Source: Arion vulgaris (lineage: Eukaryota; Mollusca; Gastropoda; Stylommatophora; Arionidae). From it: 64,000 bases of DNA. Of this stretch, positions 9,511 through 19,198 are shown one piece after another. The stretch covers positions 21,210,927 to 21,274,926 of the forward strand of contig CM036767.1 of the NCBI GenBank assembly GCA_020796225.1, read 5' to 3'. A program made the position numbers and the translations under genes. Position 1 is the stretch's first letter. Each line of letters begins with the position of its first letter. Below the pieces are notes generated by a model. That model saw nothing but the letters and a program-made list of their open reading frames with translations, did not search any database and was not told the origin of the DNA.

Positions 9511-9755
9511 GGGAATCTCTGTGGCTAAGTGGTTACGCCCTTGTCTTGTGAGTCGAAGGTCGTGGTTCGAATCCGGACCGCGCCATTCTGTTCACGAGTT
9601 CAATTATTCCAGAGACCCTAGGATTGTTGCTGGAGCTACGGGTTTGTGCTTGTGCAATACTCTCGGCAGGGGCGTGCCATTTTTGGGAGAGGGACGAGCC
9701 AAATGGGATAAACCCATTGCAATGAAGTCAATCCTTCGGCTTAAAAACCCTCTAA
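9511..9755 (+). mobile_element. SINE-3, tRNA-derived, near complete
   Basis: The head has an A box TGGCTAAGTGG (9522-9532) and a B box GGTTCGAATCC (9564-9574) at tRNA-like spacing, so an internal RNA polymerase III promoter is present. The body has gcaatactctcggcagggg and a tail ending aaaaaccctctaaa. It does not fold as a full tRNA with acceptor stem, so it is a SINE, not a tRNA gene. Other copies: 16981-17222 and 24525-24776. Confidence 0.85.
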
Positions 9756-10104
9756 ACATACATACATATATTATATACATATAACCTTCTTGTTTATTTC
9801 TTTCCTCTACTCCTGCCGTGTTTTTCAGCCTTTATTGTGTATGTGAAGGGTTCGGGCCATTGCCCTCAGTGCGTCTCATATATGGTATCTTCTGCTGCCT
9901 CTGTTATTTCTGCGCTTCAACGTTTACGTGGGAGACCCTTGTCATTGATACCATTGTATTTGAATAATAGTGTTCATTATGGTATTATGGTGGACAGTAA
10001 TCGTGTTACATGGCAGAACAATTCGGTTTATTGTTTTTTAATATGCTCCAAAAAAGTAACGTAACCCTCTTTCATACGACGAGCTATATTAGGTAATACG
10101 GTGT

Positions 10105-10332
10105 TAGGTGCCAGTATTTTTCAATGACCGTCTACACACGACAGGTGATGTGGTCAACATCACGCCGGGGTAGCTTTTACTTCTCAGTGTTTTTCCTGGT
10201 ATCCAATTGAAGCTGAGTCGACATGAGAGCCGCCTCGACCGAAAAAATATTCCATGCCAACTGTGGAATTGAACCCGGACCAATAGTATAAGAAGCGAGT
10301 TTACTAACAACAACGATACTTCGGCTCTCTAA
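10105..10332 (-). mobile_element. SINE-5, tRNA-derived
   Basis: On the minus strand the head runs from 10332 and holds a B box GGGTTCAATTCC (10276-10265) below a tRNA-like start. The tail has cgtgatgttgaccacatcac and ends near cattgaaaaatactgg. Sister copies: 23462-23688 (minus) and a 3' part at 21735-21848 (plus). Confidence 0.75.
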
Positions 10333-10684
10333 TATACTACATTGTCTTGTCTTTCCCCAGGTTGATGATGGAATTGGTTGTCCACTCTTACCGTTGATCG
10401 TAGGGCGGCAGCTTTAATTTGCGTTCCAGGTTCACCCAAATGAGTTGCCCTTGTGTTATATCCGTGTTTATTTAGTGTGGGCTTGACATTGCCCATCCAT
10501 ATTTTTCTTGGTCTTCCCATGGTTCTAGTACCTGATATCTTTTTATTGTATGTTCTAATATGCTCCAACACTTGAAATATTCCTACCAAATATATAATAG
10601 TCTCGTTTTTAATCTTTCTTTCCCCGTTACTCCCCCTATTTTCCGCATTGATTTCAGTTTCAGTTTCAGTTTGGAATATCTTCA
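10333..10684 (-). mobile_element. LINE-J C-terminal fragment
   Basis: The minus-strand ORF 10685-10329 contains TRTMGRPRKIWMGNVK and ends ATHLGEPGTQIKAAALRSTV followed by VDNQFHHQPGE. GRPRxxW before a short tail is the usual end of many LINE polyproteins. The upstream half looks like read-through of another sequence. Confidence 0.6.
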
Positions 10685-10930
10685 TTGCACTCCGGATATG
10701 TCCGTAGGTGCTCCGATCTCCTTCGCAATATCTCCAACAGCGTCCAGCGACTTACCGTACCAGTTCTATTTTGACTGATGAGCCTACTCGTATACCTGTT
10801 GTACTGTTCTTTTCTGGCCACACCAATCTTCAAACCCAGTTCTCTCAATCTAATAGTTGACGTGGATTGGTTTAGATGAAGGTCTTCAATTCTGTTGCAA
10901 CTTTTCTTATTTAAATTGCTGTAAGTTTGC
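10685..10930 (-). mobile_element. RNase H LINE 3' end (LINE-K)
   Basis: The minus strand encodes STIRLRELGLKIGVARKEQY and TVSRWTLLEILRRRSEHLRT. This lines up loosely with the C-terminus of LINE-RH1 (GVTRCSSRTE, TISMHTLRYLLG). A related but diverged I-like family is likely. Confidence 0.5.
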
Positions 10931-10944
10931 AGGAGAATACTCCG

Positions 10945-11277
10945 TATATCATGGACAGAGAAGAGAACAAATAAATCTATCCAGAAAGAACTCAATATCA
11001 AAGAAAACTGGCTGATGCTACAAATAAGAAAGAGAAAATTGAGATATTTTGGACATATAAAAAGACAGGAAGGGCTGGAGAAGACCATCATGGAAGGGGG
11101 CATACCGGCAAATAGGAGAAGAGGAAAACACGGAGAAGATGGATTCAGGATGTAACTGATGGTTTGAACATGACAGCTGCAGACGTGGGACATCTGGCCT
11201 ATGAGATAGAGAGAAATTCAGAAGGACTGTTGGGATGACAAAGTTGTGCTCAGGACAAGCTATTTGATGATGATGAA
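10945..11277 (+). mobile_element. LINE-B 3' end
   Basis: The plus strand has MDREENK, then RRKTRRRWIQDVTDGLNMTA and AADVGHLAYEIERNSEGLLG, the end of a LINE ORF with frameshifts. The 3' terminus caggacaagctattTGATGATGATG has the short GAT tail typical here. Matching 3' ends: 55195-55410 (minus). Confidence 0.7.
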
Positions 11278-11289
11278 GTTACCAATTTG

Positions 11290-11660
11290 CAAATATCATG
11301 ATGACTCCTAGAAAATACAAGTCAATCCCAGACTGTAGTGATGCTGACCGGGAAACAGTCACCGTGAGGTCCAATGTCAACGGGTCTCTGTTTTGCCTAA
11401 TTGGATGGACTACAACAGGTCAGGTTTTTTCCCCCCAGTTAGGAAGGCGGACCCGAATAAAAATCATGCAGAAACAGGATTCGCTAGGCTATGAGTCGGT
11501 AGACGCCTACTAGTATAACAAACTCCCTCTCTAAGACACAAATCAACATACATACCGCATATATAGCAGGTTGACATGTAGGTGATGTACAGCGAACGTG
11601 GAAGATGAAGAAGACACGCCCACATTCTTTCCTAGCCAGACATCCGTATACATGTACAAA
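11290..11660. other. Unidentified segment with a 71-codon ORF
   Basis: An ORF at 11298-11513 has no recognisable domain. The sequence is richer in G and C than its surroundings (aaggcggacccgaata). It could be a repeat that has no second copy in this window. Confidence 0.3.
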
Positions 11661-11882
11661 TTGATTAATTGATTGAGTGATAGGACCAGAGCCGGATTAG
11701 CCTAGTAGCAGAAGTAGCAAATGCTACGGGCCCCGCGCTTCTAGGGCCCCGCGCCTATGTGACAGATTAAAATGGAAAAAATAACCAGATGTTATATCAA
11801 AATCACGGAAGCTGTCTGAATTTTTAAATGTCGTGGTGATGGTGCTGAATCCAACGAAATCGAAGCAGAAAATACAGAAGAC

Positions 11883-12319
11883 GTGTCCCACTGTGTAGTA
11901 GATGAAGGCAGTGCTATAGAAGAATCATCATTACCAATATTACCATTAAGATCAGCAACTCTTCACGATTTAGTCACATTTTTCACAAGACAAACTGAAA
12001 TCGAATGTACAGCAAGTCCTCCCAATTTAGCCATATCATCTTCAAGCCAAAGAGAGGCAGAAAGCACAGCACATGCTTCTAATGTAGCAACATCATCTAC
12101 AAGTCAAAAACACAACGAAGTAAAATGTACTCCAACGATATTGGTGAATGGCCAAACAACTTCAAACAATCCACGATTTTGTCGAAAGTTGTTTTTCACA
12201 TACACACATACACCAACAAACAAAACTCTCGTGAGAGATTGGTTGTGTTATACAGAAAATAAAGGACAACTGTTCTGTTTTGTTTGCAAAGTTATTGATT
12301 TAGACTGTACCATAGAGTG
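11883..12319 (+). pseudogene. hAT1 transposase N-terminal remnant (ZMYM/TTF type)
   Basis: The frame begins within the element and reads a Ser/Thr-rich leader, then LFFTYTHTPTNKTLVRDWLC and KGQLFCFVCKVIDLD, the TTF-type zinc finger pattern seen in ZMYM1-like hAT transposases. A stretch of roughly 95 bases present in hAT2 (about 39949-40043), encoding RDYWIVKKSTEVQHMNSDF there, is missing. The catalytic RNase H-like fold does not follow. Confidence 0.75.
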
Positions 12320-12475
12320 ACTGGTGTATTTGGAATACTCCGGCAGTTAAAATATATTACAGAGGAAGAGATCTTGAAAAGAACTCCAAATATTGTCAGC
12401 TCTTACCAAGATGATTTGGAAGAAAGCCTAGGCGACGAACTTATGCAGTTCATTGAACTTCTTAAAATTAATGTA

Positions 12476-12829
12476 TATGGCCTTTTTCATCTTTACAGAC
12501 GGTCAATTGGCAAGTGTTTTACTGTGACAACTTCTGAGTTTTCGCTTTTCTCTTGTCGTTCAGTTCATACATAAGTCTCTTCTCAAAAGACTCTGCGCCC
12601 TTTCGTAATTTGGCTTTCCACACAACTCTGTCATCAGCCAGTCCCTCCCATGTGCTGGGATCTATAGAGAAGTTTTTCATTGAGGTTTTGCAGACATCTT
12701 TATATCTGAGCAGTGGTTTGCCCTGGTGCCTCTTCCCCTCCGTAAGTTCACAGAACAACATTTGTTTTGGTATGCGGCAAGTTTCCATTCTTCTCACATG
12801 TCCCAACCATCTTAGTCTTCTACTGCTGT
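12476..12829 (-). mobile_element. LINE-M 3' end nested in hAT1
   Basis: The minus strand encodes MGHVRRMETCRIPKQMLFCE and STWEGLADDRVVWKAKLRKG, the end of a LINE ORF. The insertion is exactly bounded: AAAATTAATGTA (12464-12475) and AAAACTAATGTA (12830-12841) flank it, and hAT2 has the same site uninterrupted (complement of ctacattaattttaataag at 39650-39668). The terminal sequence matches the other copy at 25979. Confidence 0.9.
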
Positions 12830-12841
12830 AAAACTAATGTA

Positions 12842-13165
12842 GCTGCTGCTATTAGCAACGAAAAGCATGAGGCTCTTGAACTGCAATTTTATAAACTTAT
12901 AATGGAAAATTCATTAGAGTCGTGTTTCCCAAATGTAGAAATAGTCTTACGAATTTACTTGTCTTTAATGATTACTAACTGCAGCGGAGAACGTTCTTTT
13001 TCGAAATTAAAGCGTATAAAAAGTGAGTTAAGAAACACGATGGGACAAGATCGTCTAAATAACCTCACCTTAATGAACATTGAATGTAATTTACTTAGAG
13101 AAATTGATTTGTCTAGTGCTATCTCTAAATTTGCTCACATTAAATCGAAACAAGTTTGTTTGTAA
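12842..13165 (+). pseudogene. hAT1 transposase C-terminal dimerisation domain
   Basis: It encodes EIVLRIYLSLMITNCSGERS and FSKLKRIKSELRNTMGQDRL, then NLTLMNIE. This is the hAT dimerisation motif (CSxERxFSxLKxIKxxLRxxMxxxRL), well preserved. It stops at 13163-13165, about 90 bases before the terminal repeat. Confidence 0.9.
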
Positions 13166-13427
13166 AAGTTGTGTTTTATTTTATTATCATACAAAACCTA
13201 GGGCCCCGCGCTTAAAATTTGCTACGGGCCCCGCGCTAGCCTAATCCGGCACTGGATAGGACCATCATCAGGGGAATAACCATGTGTGTTCCGGTCTCTT
13301 TCTCACACAGCAAGATCTCAGCGGCAGTGCACGAACTCCGTAGCACAGGCAAGGGACCACATATGCAATTTAGAAGATGGTAGAAATATTTGGTATAAAT
13401 TTAATTTTAATTTTTTTTCTAACGAAT

Positions 13428-13678
13428 TTTGCCTGGGCAGCGGCTTTCCAGCCTGCTCTTCTTGATTTTGAACTGCTATGAGTTCTTTGACGTGTTTAAA
13501 TTGAACACGGGACCAACGTTTTATCGTCCGTCTTCGATAGGACTAGGAACTCGATCTCCCTTCACTGAGATGAGGGATCTCTGGAAAATATCCGATGACT
13601 TTACGAGGGAGCGAACCTTTAGCACGAGAGGCGAGCACCTAACCTCTAAAGGCGACCCTACTGCAGTGCAATGATTAT
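13428..13678 (-). mobile_element. SINE-6 copy
   Basis: The segment aactcgatctcccttcactg and the gagcgaacctttagcacgag block match 30085-30315 in reverse. The head end lies at about 13678. Confidence 0.6.
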
Positions 13679-13679
13679 A

Positions 13680-13772
13680 TCCCCTACCACAGTCGCCTCT
13701 TACGACATGCCTTGTAGGTCGCAGTGGTACTATTCTTTCTTCCCGTTGCGGAGTCCCGGCAACACACAGGCC
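13680..13772 (-). mobile_element. SINE-1 head fragment
   Basis: On the minus strand it reads gcctgtgtgttgccgggact and later cttacgacatgcc in complement, the first part of SINE-1 up to the shared core. The rest is absent. Confidence 0.75.
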
Positions 13773-13832
13773 TAACTCTGCAGTTCAAACATATTTGTAA
13801 CGTTTCCTCAATGTTTCCATCACCAGAGTACG

Positions 13833-13975
13833 TAACATGTTTAAAAACTCACGGCTGACTCCGACGACGACAGAAAACCTGATTTACAAACTCACGGCTG
13901 ACTCCGACGACGACAGAAAATCTGATTTACAAACTCACGACTGACTCCAACGACGACAGAAAATTTGATTTACAA
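13833..13975 (+). repeat. 43-bp tandem repeat, three copies
   Basis: The unit aaactcacggctgactccga plus cgacgacagaaaacctgatt is repeated three times with few changes. Confidence 0.9.
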
Positions 13976-14089
13976 ACAGACAAACATATCTGTAATCTGA
14001 ATATCATATTTCTGTCACTCAAGAAAAATACATTTTTTCCCGAGTCTAACATTTCTCTGGGCGGATTATTATTTTTTTGGCTGGATGAA

Positions 14090-14140
14090 AAAATGAGGTG
14101 GGGTGGGGGAGTGGGTAGTGAGAGGAGGGAGGAGAGAAGT
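14090..14140 (+). other. G-rich tract
   Basis: gaggtggggtgggggagtgg followed by gggagg runs has enough G-runs to form a G-quadruplex on the plus strand. It is purine-only for long stretches. No associated gene seen. Confidence 0.4.
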
Positions 14141-14253
14141 TAATTAAATTTGAAAAGTAATATAACAAATTTCAAGTTGAAACAAAAATAGAAAATGTGA
14201 ACAGTTTTGAATATGGCGGTTTCAAAGTGAAAATAGAATGAAGAAAATTGAGA

Positions 14254-14699
14254 GGACAAATATCATCATCATCAGGTGCCGTGCTGGCTGCCGTATGCGA
14301 TCATGGATCTCCACAAATCTCTGTCTTTGGTGTTTGTTATCATCTCAGATGTTGACGCTCTTCCGTGTCATGAAGTATCCATACCTTTATGAAATATCCA
14401 TAACTTTCTCTCTCTGTCTTCCTCTGTCTCGTCTACCCTCGATTTAACCGGTTATCACAATGTGTTCTAAACCTCCCCTCCTCATCACATGCCCAAGAAA
14501 TGATGACTGACTCTTTCTTATATTGATGATAAGCTTTCTCCGTCTCTTGGTCTCATTCAACACCTCAACATTAGTCATATTAGCAATACATGGGATTCTC
14601 ATTATTCTTCTTCAGAAAAATCACATCTTTGTGGCCCTCAGAGATTTTCGATCTGTTTGTTTCTTGTCCTTGACGCGCATCCGTATGTCAATACTGAAC
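14254..14699 (-). mobile_element. LINE-A 3' part
   Basis: The 3' tail is CATCATCATCAGGTGCC in plus-strand reading, followed by gatcatggatctccacaaat, shared with 27780 and, in reverse, 22.9 kb. In the 22.7-kb copy it encodes LTSWHSIASTSELIVNTKDR and DLWRSMIVYASRHGT. Here it is broken by frameshifts. Confidence 0.75.
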
Positions 14700-14700
14700 A

Positions 14701-16145
14701 CATCATCATCATCATCAAGGTGCGTATTCTTTATAGGACGTTGCTCTCTTTGCAGCACATTTGAAATGTCTCTTGCCAGTTCACACACTTCGTCGATGGT
14801 CATGTTCATGGTTTCTTTAATATCTGTAGCCATCTTCTTCTTGGTCTGCCTCTGCGTCCTGGGACCCTGCCCTCTAGAATTGTTCTTTCCAGGCCATCGT
14901 GACGCTTGATGTGACCAAAGTATGTAATTTTTCTGTATAGTATGTTGTTTATCAGCCAATTCTCTTAACATTTAGTTCTTTCAGGACATCAGTGTTCTTT
15001 CTTTTTTCTGTCCATGGTATTCGTAGGATCGTTCTGTAGCATTTAGTTTCGAAGGACTGGATTTTCGTTCTTAGTTTTTATGTAATAGTCCATGATTCAC
15101 AACCATAAGTAGCCACTGGGAAAATGCATGCTCTCAATATTTTTAATTTTAGTATTTTGCTGGTGCTTTGCCACATGTTCTTCATTGTGTTTAACTTTTT
15201 GATTGCTATTACCAATCTTCTTGAGATCTCTTTGGAGCAGTCACCATTATTGTTAATTATTGAGCCCAGATATTCGTAGCTCTCTACACATTGGAGTTCT
15301 TCATTGTTTACTTGGATGTTAGGTGAGCCTTTAGCTTTGTCAGTTGACATGATTTTTGGTTTTTGTGTATTCAAATGTAGATGTTGGTCTTCACTATGTT
15401 TCTTGGTCGTTATGATTAGGTTTTCCAAACCTTCTTTGCTGGTGGATAATAATATTGTATTGTCTGCGTATCTAAGCTCTGGTATGCATTTGCCGCCTAT
15501 AGTGAGAGCGTCGTAATTCACATAGTTGGCATCGTCTTTTACATTCCTCATGATGTTCTCCGCATATATGTTGAATAAGTATGGTAACAAAACACATCCC
15601 TGTCGTACCCCCTTTTGAATCTCGAACCATTTAGCTTTTTCACCTCCTATTTTAATGGTTGCCTGTTGTTCGTGGTGTAGAGATTCTATGAGTTGTATTA
15701 TGTGTGTTGGAAAGTGCATGTCTTTCATGATGTTCCACATTTTCTGGTGTTGTATATAGTCGAAAGCCTTGCTATAGTCTATGAAACATGCATGCAGGTC
15801 TATGTTGTATTCTCTGCATTTCTCGATAATGAGTCTCATGCTACAAATATGATCTCTAGTGCCTCTACCTCTTCTGAAACCTGCTTGTGTTTCGTGTATT
15901 TCATCTTCGAATTTTTCTTCCATCCTCTTCATTATGATTTTTAGTAGGATTTTGCTGGCGTGACTTATAAGGGCAATAGTTCTGTAGTTGGTGCATAGTT
16001 TCAGGTTTCCCTTCTTTTGAATAGGTATAAATACTGATCTTTTCCATTCCTTTGGCCAGGAGGAGCTATTCCATATCTTTGTGCACAATTTATGATATAT
16101 AACCAACTGAACACATATAGCCTTATACAATTTAAAATCTAACAA
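14701..16145 (-). mobile_element. LINE-N, longest reverse transcriptase copy
   Basis: The minus-strand ORF from 16145 to 15078 is open for 355 codons and covers most of the RT domain: PIQKKGNLKLCTNYRTIAL, ETQAGFRRGRGTRDH, ACFIDYSKAFD (catalytic Asp), KGVRQGCVLLPYLFNIY, and then LRYADNTILL where the second catalytic pair should read YADD. The Asp to Asn change predicts an inactive enzyme. After a frameshift near 15077 the C-terminus follows (TKKKMATDIKETMNMTIDE), with a CATCAT tail at 14701-14718. It meets a plus-strand LINE-B head-to-head at 16146. Confidence 0.85.
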
Positions 16146-16765
16146 CAGTATATATGAAATGATACTGACAAGAAAATAAAAATCAGAATACTAAGAGCAT
16201 GCATATTTCCAATGGCAATGAATGGGTGTGAAACATGGACATTTAACAGCGCGGGGAGGCGAGGGGCATATATGTGCTTAGGAATAAAAGTGTTACAGAA
16301 GTGTACCATGGACAGAGAAGAGAACAAATAGATCCAGAAAGAACTAAATAATCAAAGAAAACGGATTGATGCTACAAATAAGAATGAATTTTTAACACAT
16401 AAAAGATATGAAAGGTTTGCAGAAGATCATAATGGAAGGAAGCTTCCTAGCAAAGAGAAGACCAAATAGAAAATGGATTCTTCTTCGAATGCTCCATAGC
16501 GACCACTTGTTAACCACTCTGTGTGATTTGTATGGGATCTGAGCCTAAAAGCGATTGTACGTTGTGCCAGTCACGCGCATATCCGATTTCTTTATAAATA
16601 CTAGGTATCTTCCTAGGTCCTACGTCAGTCGCCTCTTACGACATACCTTGTAGGTCGCATGGGTATTGTTTTGTGCTTCCATTGCGGGTTCCAGCACCAC
16701 ACAGGTGGAAAATGGATTCAAGATGGGATGGCTAGAAATGAAATAAGAAAAGGTATATCATCCCT
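16146..16765 (+). mobile_element. LINE-B copy split by SINE-1
   Basis: The plus strand has LRACIFPMAMNGCETW followed by MDREENK and RPNRKWIQDG when the nested SINE is removed. It is related to LINE-N at 15.1 kb (LRACIFPVATYGCESW) in opposite orientation. Confidence 0.7.
16481..16707 (-). mobile_element. SINE-1 insertion with 12-bp TSD
   Basis: GAAAATGGATTC stands at 16469-16480 and again at 16708-16719, and the interrupted LINE-B reading resumes after it. On the minus strand the SINE starts cctgtgtggtgctggaaccc, carries the shared core with cgtaagaggcgactga, and ends in GAAGAA. This fixes the full length of SINE-1 at about 227 bp. Confidence 0.92.
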
Positions 16766-16847
16766 GTGTGTTTGTTAAACTTGGTTGTCTCCAGGTTTCC
16801 GTCGCTCATTATTTAAGCAGATTTCACCGTTTGTTTTTTCTGCTGTA

Positions 16848-16970
16848 ATTGATTGATTGATTGATTGATTGACTGTTGGTCGATTATCATTGCACTTCGG
16901 TGTATAACCTTGTGTGCTAGCATTTATTTCCTACACATAGAAATCTCAGCTCCGTAGATCCACCATTTTT
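16848..16970 (+). mobile_element. SINE-8 copy
   Basis: Starts with GATT repeats (attgattgattgattgact), then tcattgcacttcggtgtata and aaatctcagctccgtag. Its end is truncated. Confidence 0.55.
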
Positions 16971-16980
16971 TAAATAAACG

Positions 16981-17222
16981 TAGCATTGTTGCAGGAGCTA
17001 TGGATTTCGTGCTTTGTGCAATACTCTCGACAGGTGTCGTGTCATAATTACAGAGAGGGACTGAGCCCTATGGAGTAAAACCCGGTGCAATGAAGTCAAT
17101 CCTTTGGTTAAAAACCCTTTAGATCCAGCAACAATTCTAGGGAACTCCTAGGTCGAAATTCGAACCCGCAACATACAGAATGACAGGCAAACGTATTAAC
17201 CACTTCACCATAGAGACTTACC
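16981..17222. mobile_element. SINE-3 fold-back pair
   Basis: 16981-17118 is the body and tail of SINE-3 on the plus strand (tgcaatactctcgacagg to taaaaaccctttag). 17119-17222 is the head of SINE-3 on the minus strand, with a B box in ggGTTCGAATTtcg and an A box in atggtgaagtggttaa. The two halves share the cattgttgcagg / agcaacaattct segment. They form an inverted, partly overlapping copy. Confidence 0.65.
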
Positions 17223-17259
17223 ATAAACTGGTGTCTAAGAGAGATAAATTATTTGATCG

Positions 17260-18066
17260 GCCATAGTGCTAACCCCGCTGCTGTACGCAAGCAAGACATG
17301 AACAATGTATAGCAGAAACGCAAGAAAACCATACTACTTCCACACAAGCTATCTACGCAGAATAATAATAATAATAATAATTCCTCTCGTACCGTTATAC
17401 GTTACATAGGGCCTGCAAGTAATTTCTCCATACCGCTCTATCCTGGGCAACTCGCTCAATCTCCTCCATGGAACTGAGATCGATATTTCCTGCCTCTCTC
17501 AGCAAAGTTCGCATCAGGGTCTATCTACGCAGAATACTAAACATAAAATGGCAGGACAAAATTTAAGATACCGAAGTTCTTACAAGAGCAACACCCTATT
17601 GCAGAAGGTCCAAGTGAGATTGGCCGGTCACATTGCTTGGATTCCTGATAAACTCATCACAAAACAGCTGATGTATGGCGAGCTTGAAGGGGGCAGGCAA
17701 TCTGTTGGTGGACAAACAAAACGTTTTAAAGACACTTATAGTGTCTCTGAAAGGATTCGATATAAATACCATGTAATGGGAATCCCTGGCACAAGATCAC
17801 CAAATGTTGTACCAGGCATCACTATAACAACATAAGATGAACCCCATAGCTGAGAATCGTCCTGCCGTTGAGGTACAGAGAAAACGAGCTACGCGAAAAG
17901 AAAGAACACACAACACCCACATGTCTAACCTTGATCATATACGCCCCACATGTGGTAGGGGATTGTGTTCTAGGATTGGACTCTATAGTCACCTCTGCAC
18001 ACCCCAGAGAGGTGCAACAGCACATACCTGAGACTGTTGTCATCATCGCTTGCTTTGGCGGCTACT
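17260..18066 (+). mobile_element. LINE-H C-terminal part with LINE-G nested
   Basis: After removing 17364-17520 the reading runs through VLTPLLYASKT, YLRRILNIKWQDK, LLQKVQVRLAGHIAWIPDKL and KQLMYGELEGGRQSVGG, then after a frame change the C2H2 finger CPTCGRGLCSRIGLYSHL-like at 17930-18010. It ends with the 3' end near ttgtcatcatcgcttgc. Compare 56.6-57.3 kb. Confidence 0.8.
17364..17520 (-). mobile_element. LINE-G 3' end with perfect 15-bp TSD
   Basis: CTATCTACGCAGAAT occurs at 17349-17363 and 17521-17535. The insert begins with the AAT repeat tail and ttcctctcgtaccgttatac, the LINE-G 3' terminus in reverse, and is truncated after 157 bp. It was inserted into LINE-H coding sequence. Confidence 0.93.
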
Positions 18067-18201
18067 TTTATTACTGTTTAATACTTCGTTTAAAAAAAAT
18101 ATGTTGTATTCTCCAAACGACACTGCGGAAAAGAATACTTCAATGCTATATTGAACCAATACTTATGCATGGCAGTGAATCATGGACAATGAACAAGCAA
18201 T

Positions 18202-18454
18202 GCACCCGAGTGGTTACCAGGGCCCAGATTTGGGGTAAAGAATAGAACCACTGTTACCTGCCACGCATGTCGTAAGAGGCGATTAAGGAGTTTTGGTTGA
18301 AATCGGATCTACATGTCTTAAACGTGTAGGTCTATGCGTTTAGGGGCCTACCAAACCAATATGCAACGTATACACGTTCTTGGAAAGATCAAACATATCA
18401 CAAAGAGTGATTAAATTTGGTGGTAAAGAAAGAACGCAAAGAAGAAAAAGAAAA
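18202..18454 (+). mobile_element. SINE-2 insertion
   Basis: Starts gcacccgagtggttaccagg and ends gaacgcaaagaagaaaaag. AACAAGCAAT (18192-18201) and AACAAACAAT (18455-18464) flank it as a 10-bp duplication with one mismatch. The shared core (cgtaagaggcgattaagg) is at about 18271-18288. Confidence 0.85.
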
Positions 18455-18723
18455 AACAAACAATCAATAAGATCGTTTGAAGCGACAGAGTAACGAGTTT
18501 TTTAAAAGTAGAATGCTGCAATAATTCCAGTGACAGCTTAAAAAAGCCAACAAATGATGAAGTTTTGAAACTGGCATTCCCTCAGTCAAACATGATCAAA
18601 AGAATAAGAATTAGACAATCAATGTTCTTCTGGCACATAATGCGAATAAATTTTGGATTGGAGTAAAATCAGGAAGGGAGATCGTGGAAGGCAGGGTGTG
18701 AAAATGTTGGACGGTCTCGCCCG

Positions 18724-18990
18724 TGTGGTGCCGGAGCCCGCAGGGGAAGCAAAGAATAGTACCACTGTGACCTACAAGGCATGTCGTAAGAGGCGACTGA
18801 GGTATGGGTCTAAAGAAGCTACCCTAGTAAATAATAAGCGTCGCAGAAATAGGACGTGTGGTCTACTTGAGGGCATATAACCGGCACAAAGTACAATCGC
18901 TCTTAGGCTCAGATCACATAAAATCACACAGAGCGGTTAACAAGTGGTCTATATGGAGCGTTCGAAAAAAGAAGAAGAAGAAGAAGGAAA
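18724..18990 (+). mobile_element. SINE-1 copy, full length
   Basis: Starts cgtgtggtgccggagcccg, has the core ggcatgtcgtaagaggcgac, and ends gagcgttcgaaaaaagaaga with a GAA tail. It interrupts LINE-A; the target duplication is not readable. Confidence 0.85.
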
Positions 18991-19198
18991 AGTCGACATC
19001 ATGATTTGACAAGAGATCAACGGGCAGAACTGTTTAACTGCCTCAGTGAGAGAGAATTGGGGAGAAACATGACCGCATACGTCGGCGGACATGGCATTTG
19101 ATTGATTGATAGATTCTACGCAGACATGAGGGATGGAACTTAGTCAGCCTGTAGACATATTTCTTGAAGAGAACGTCATCATCATCATCATCAGGTAG

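Larger units (their letters stand above)
11687..13254 (+). mobile_element. hAT1 transposon, internally deleted, with exact 8-bp TSD
   Basis: Terminal inverted repeats start CAGAGCCGGATTAGCCTAG and end with the complement ctagcctaatccggcactg. GATAGGAC stands immediately outside both ends (11679-11686 and 13255-13262), a perfect 8-bp duplication diagnostic of hAT elements. Subterminal GGGCCCCGCG blocks occur at both ends. The transposase is reduced to an N-terminal and a C-terminal part (separate entries), with the catalytic core missing, and a LINE is nested at 12476-12829. It cannot move on its own. Confidence 0.93.
11661..13425 (+). mobile_element. SINE-8 copy interrupted by hAT1
   Basis: The 5' end TTGATTGATTGAG (11668-11678 region) and the rest (13263-13425, with gcacgaactccgtagcac) make one SINE-8 once hAT1 and one duplication copy are removed. 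Other copies at 16848, 21890, 30618, 32757 and 35572 confirm the joined order. Confidence 0.65.
18110..19112 (+). mobile_element. LINE-A copy carrying two SINEs
   Basis: Pieces at 18110-18201, 18465-18723 and 18991-19112 follow the order of LINE-A: LRKRILQCYIEPILMHGSES (stem of the conserved YGSESW motif), then RIRIRQSMFFWHIMRINFGL-like sequence, then the 3' end with cggcggacatggcat. The two gaps are filled by SINE-2 and SINE-1. Confidence 0.7.

Noticed and set aside
9511..9590. tRNA gene on the plus strand
   Set aside because: A and B boxes are present but no acceptor stem pairs, and the body continues into a SINE shared with two other loci.
10666..11193. 175-codon ORF on the minus strand
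   Set aside because: Its first half is the antisense of LINE-B and its second half the end of another LINE; a chance join.
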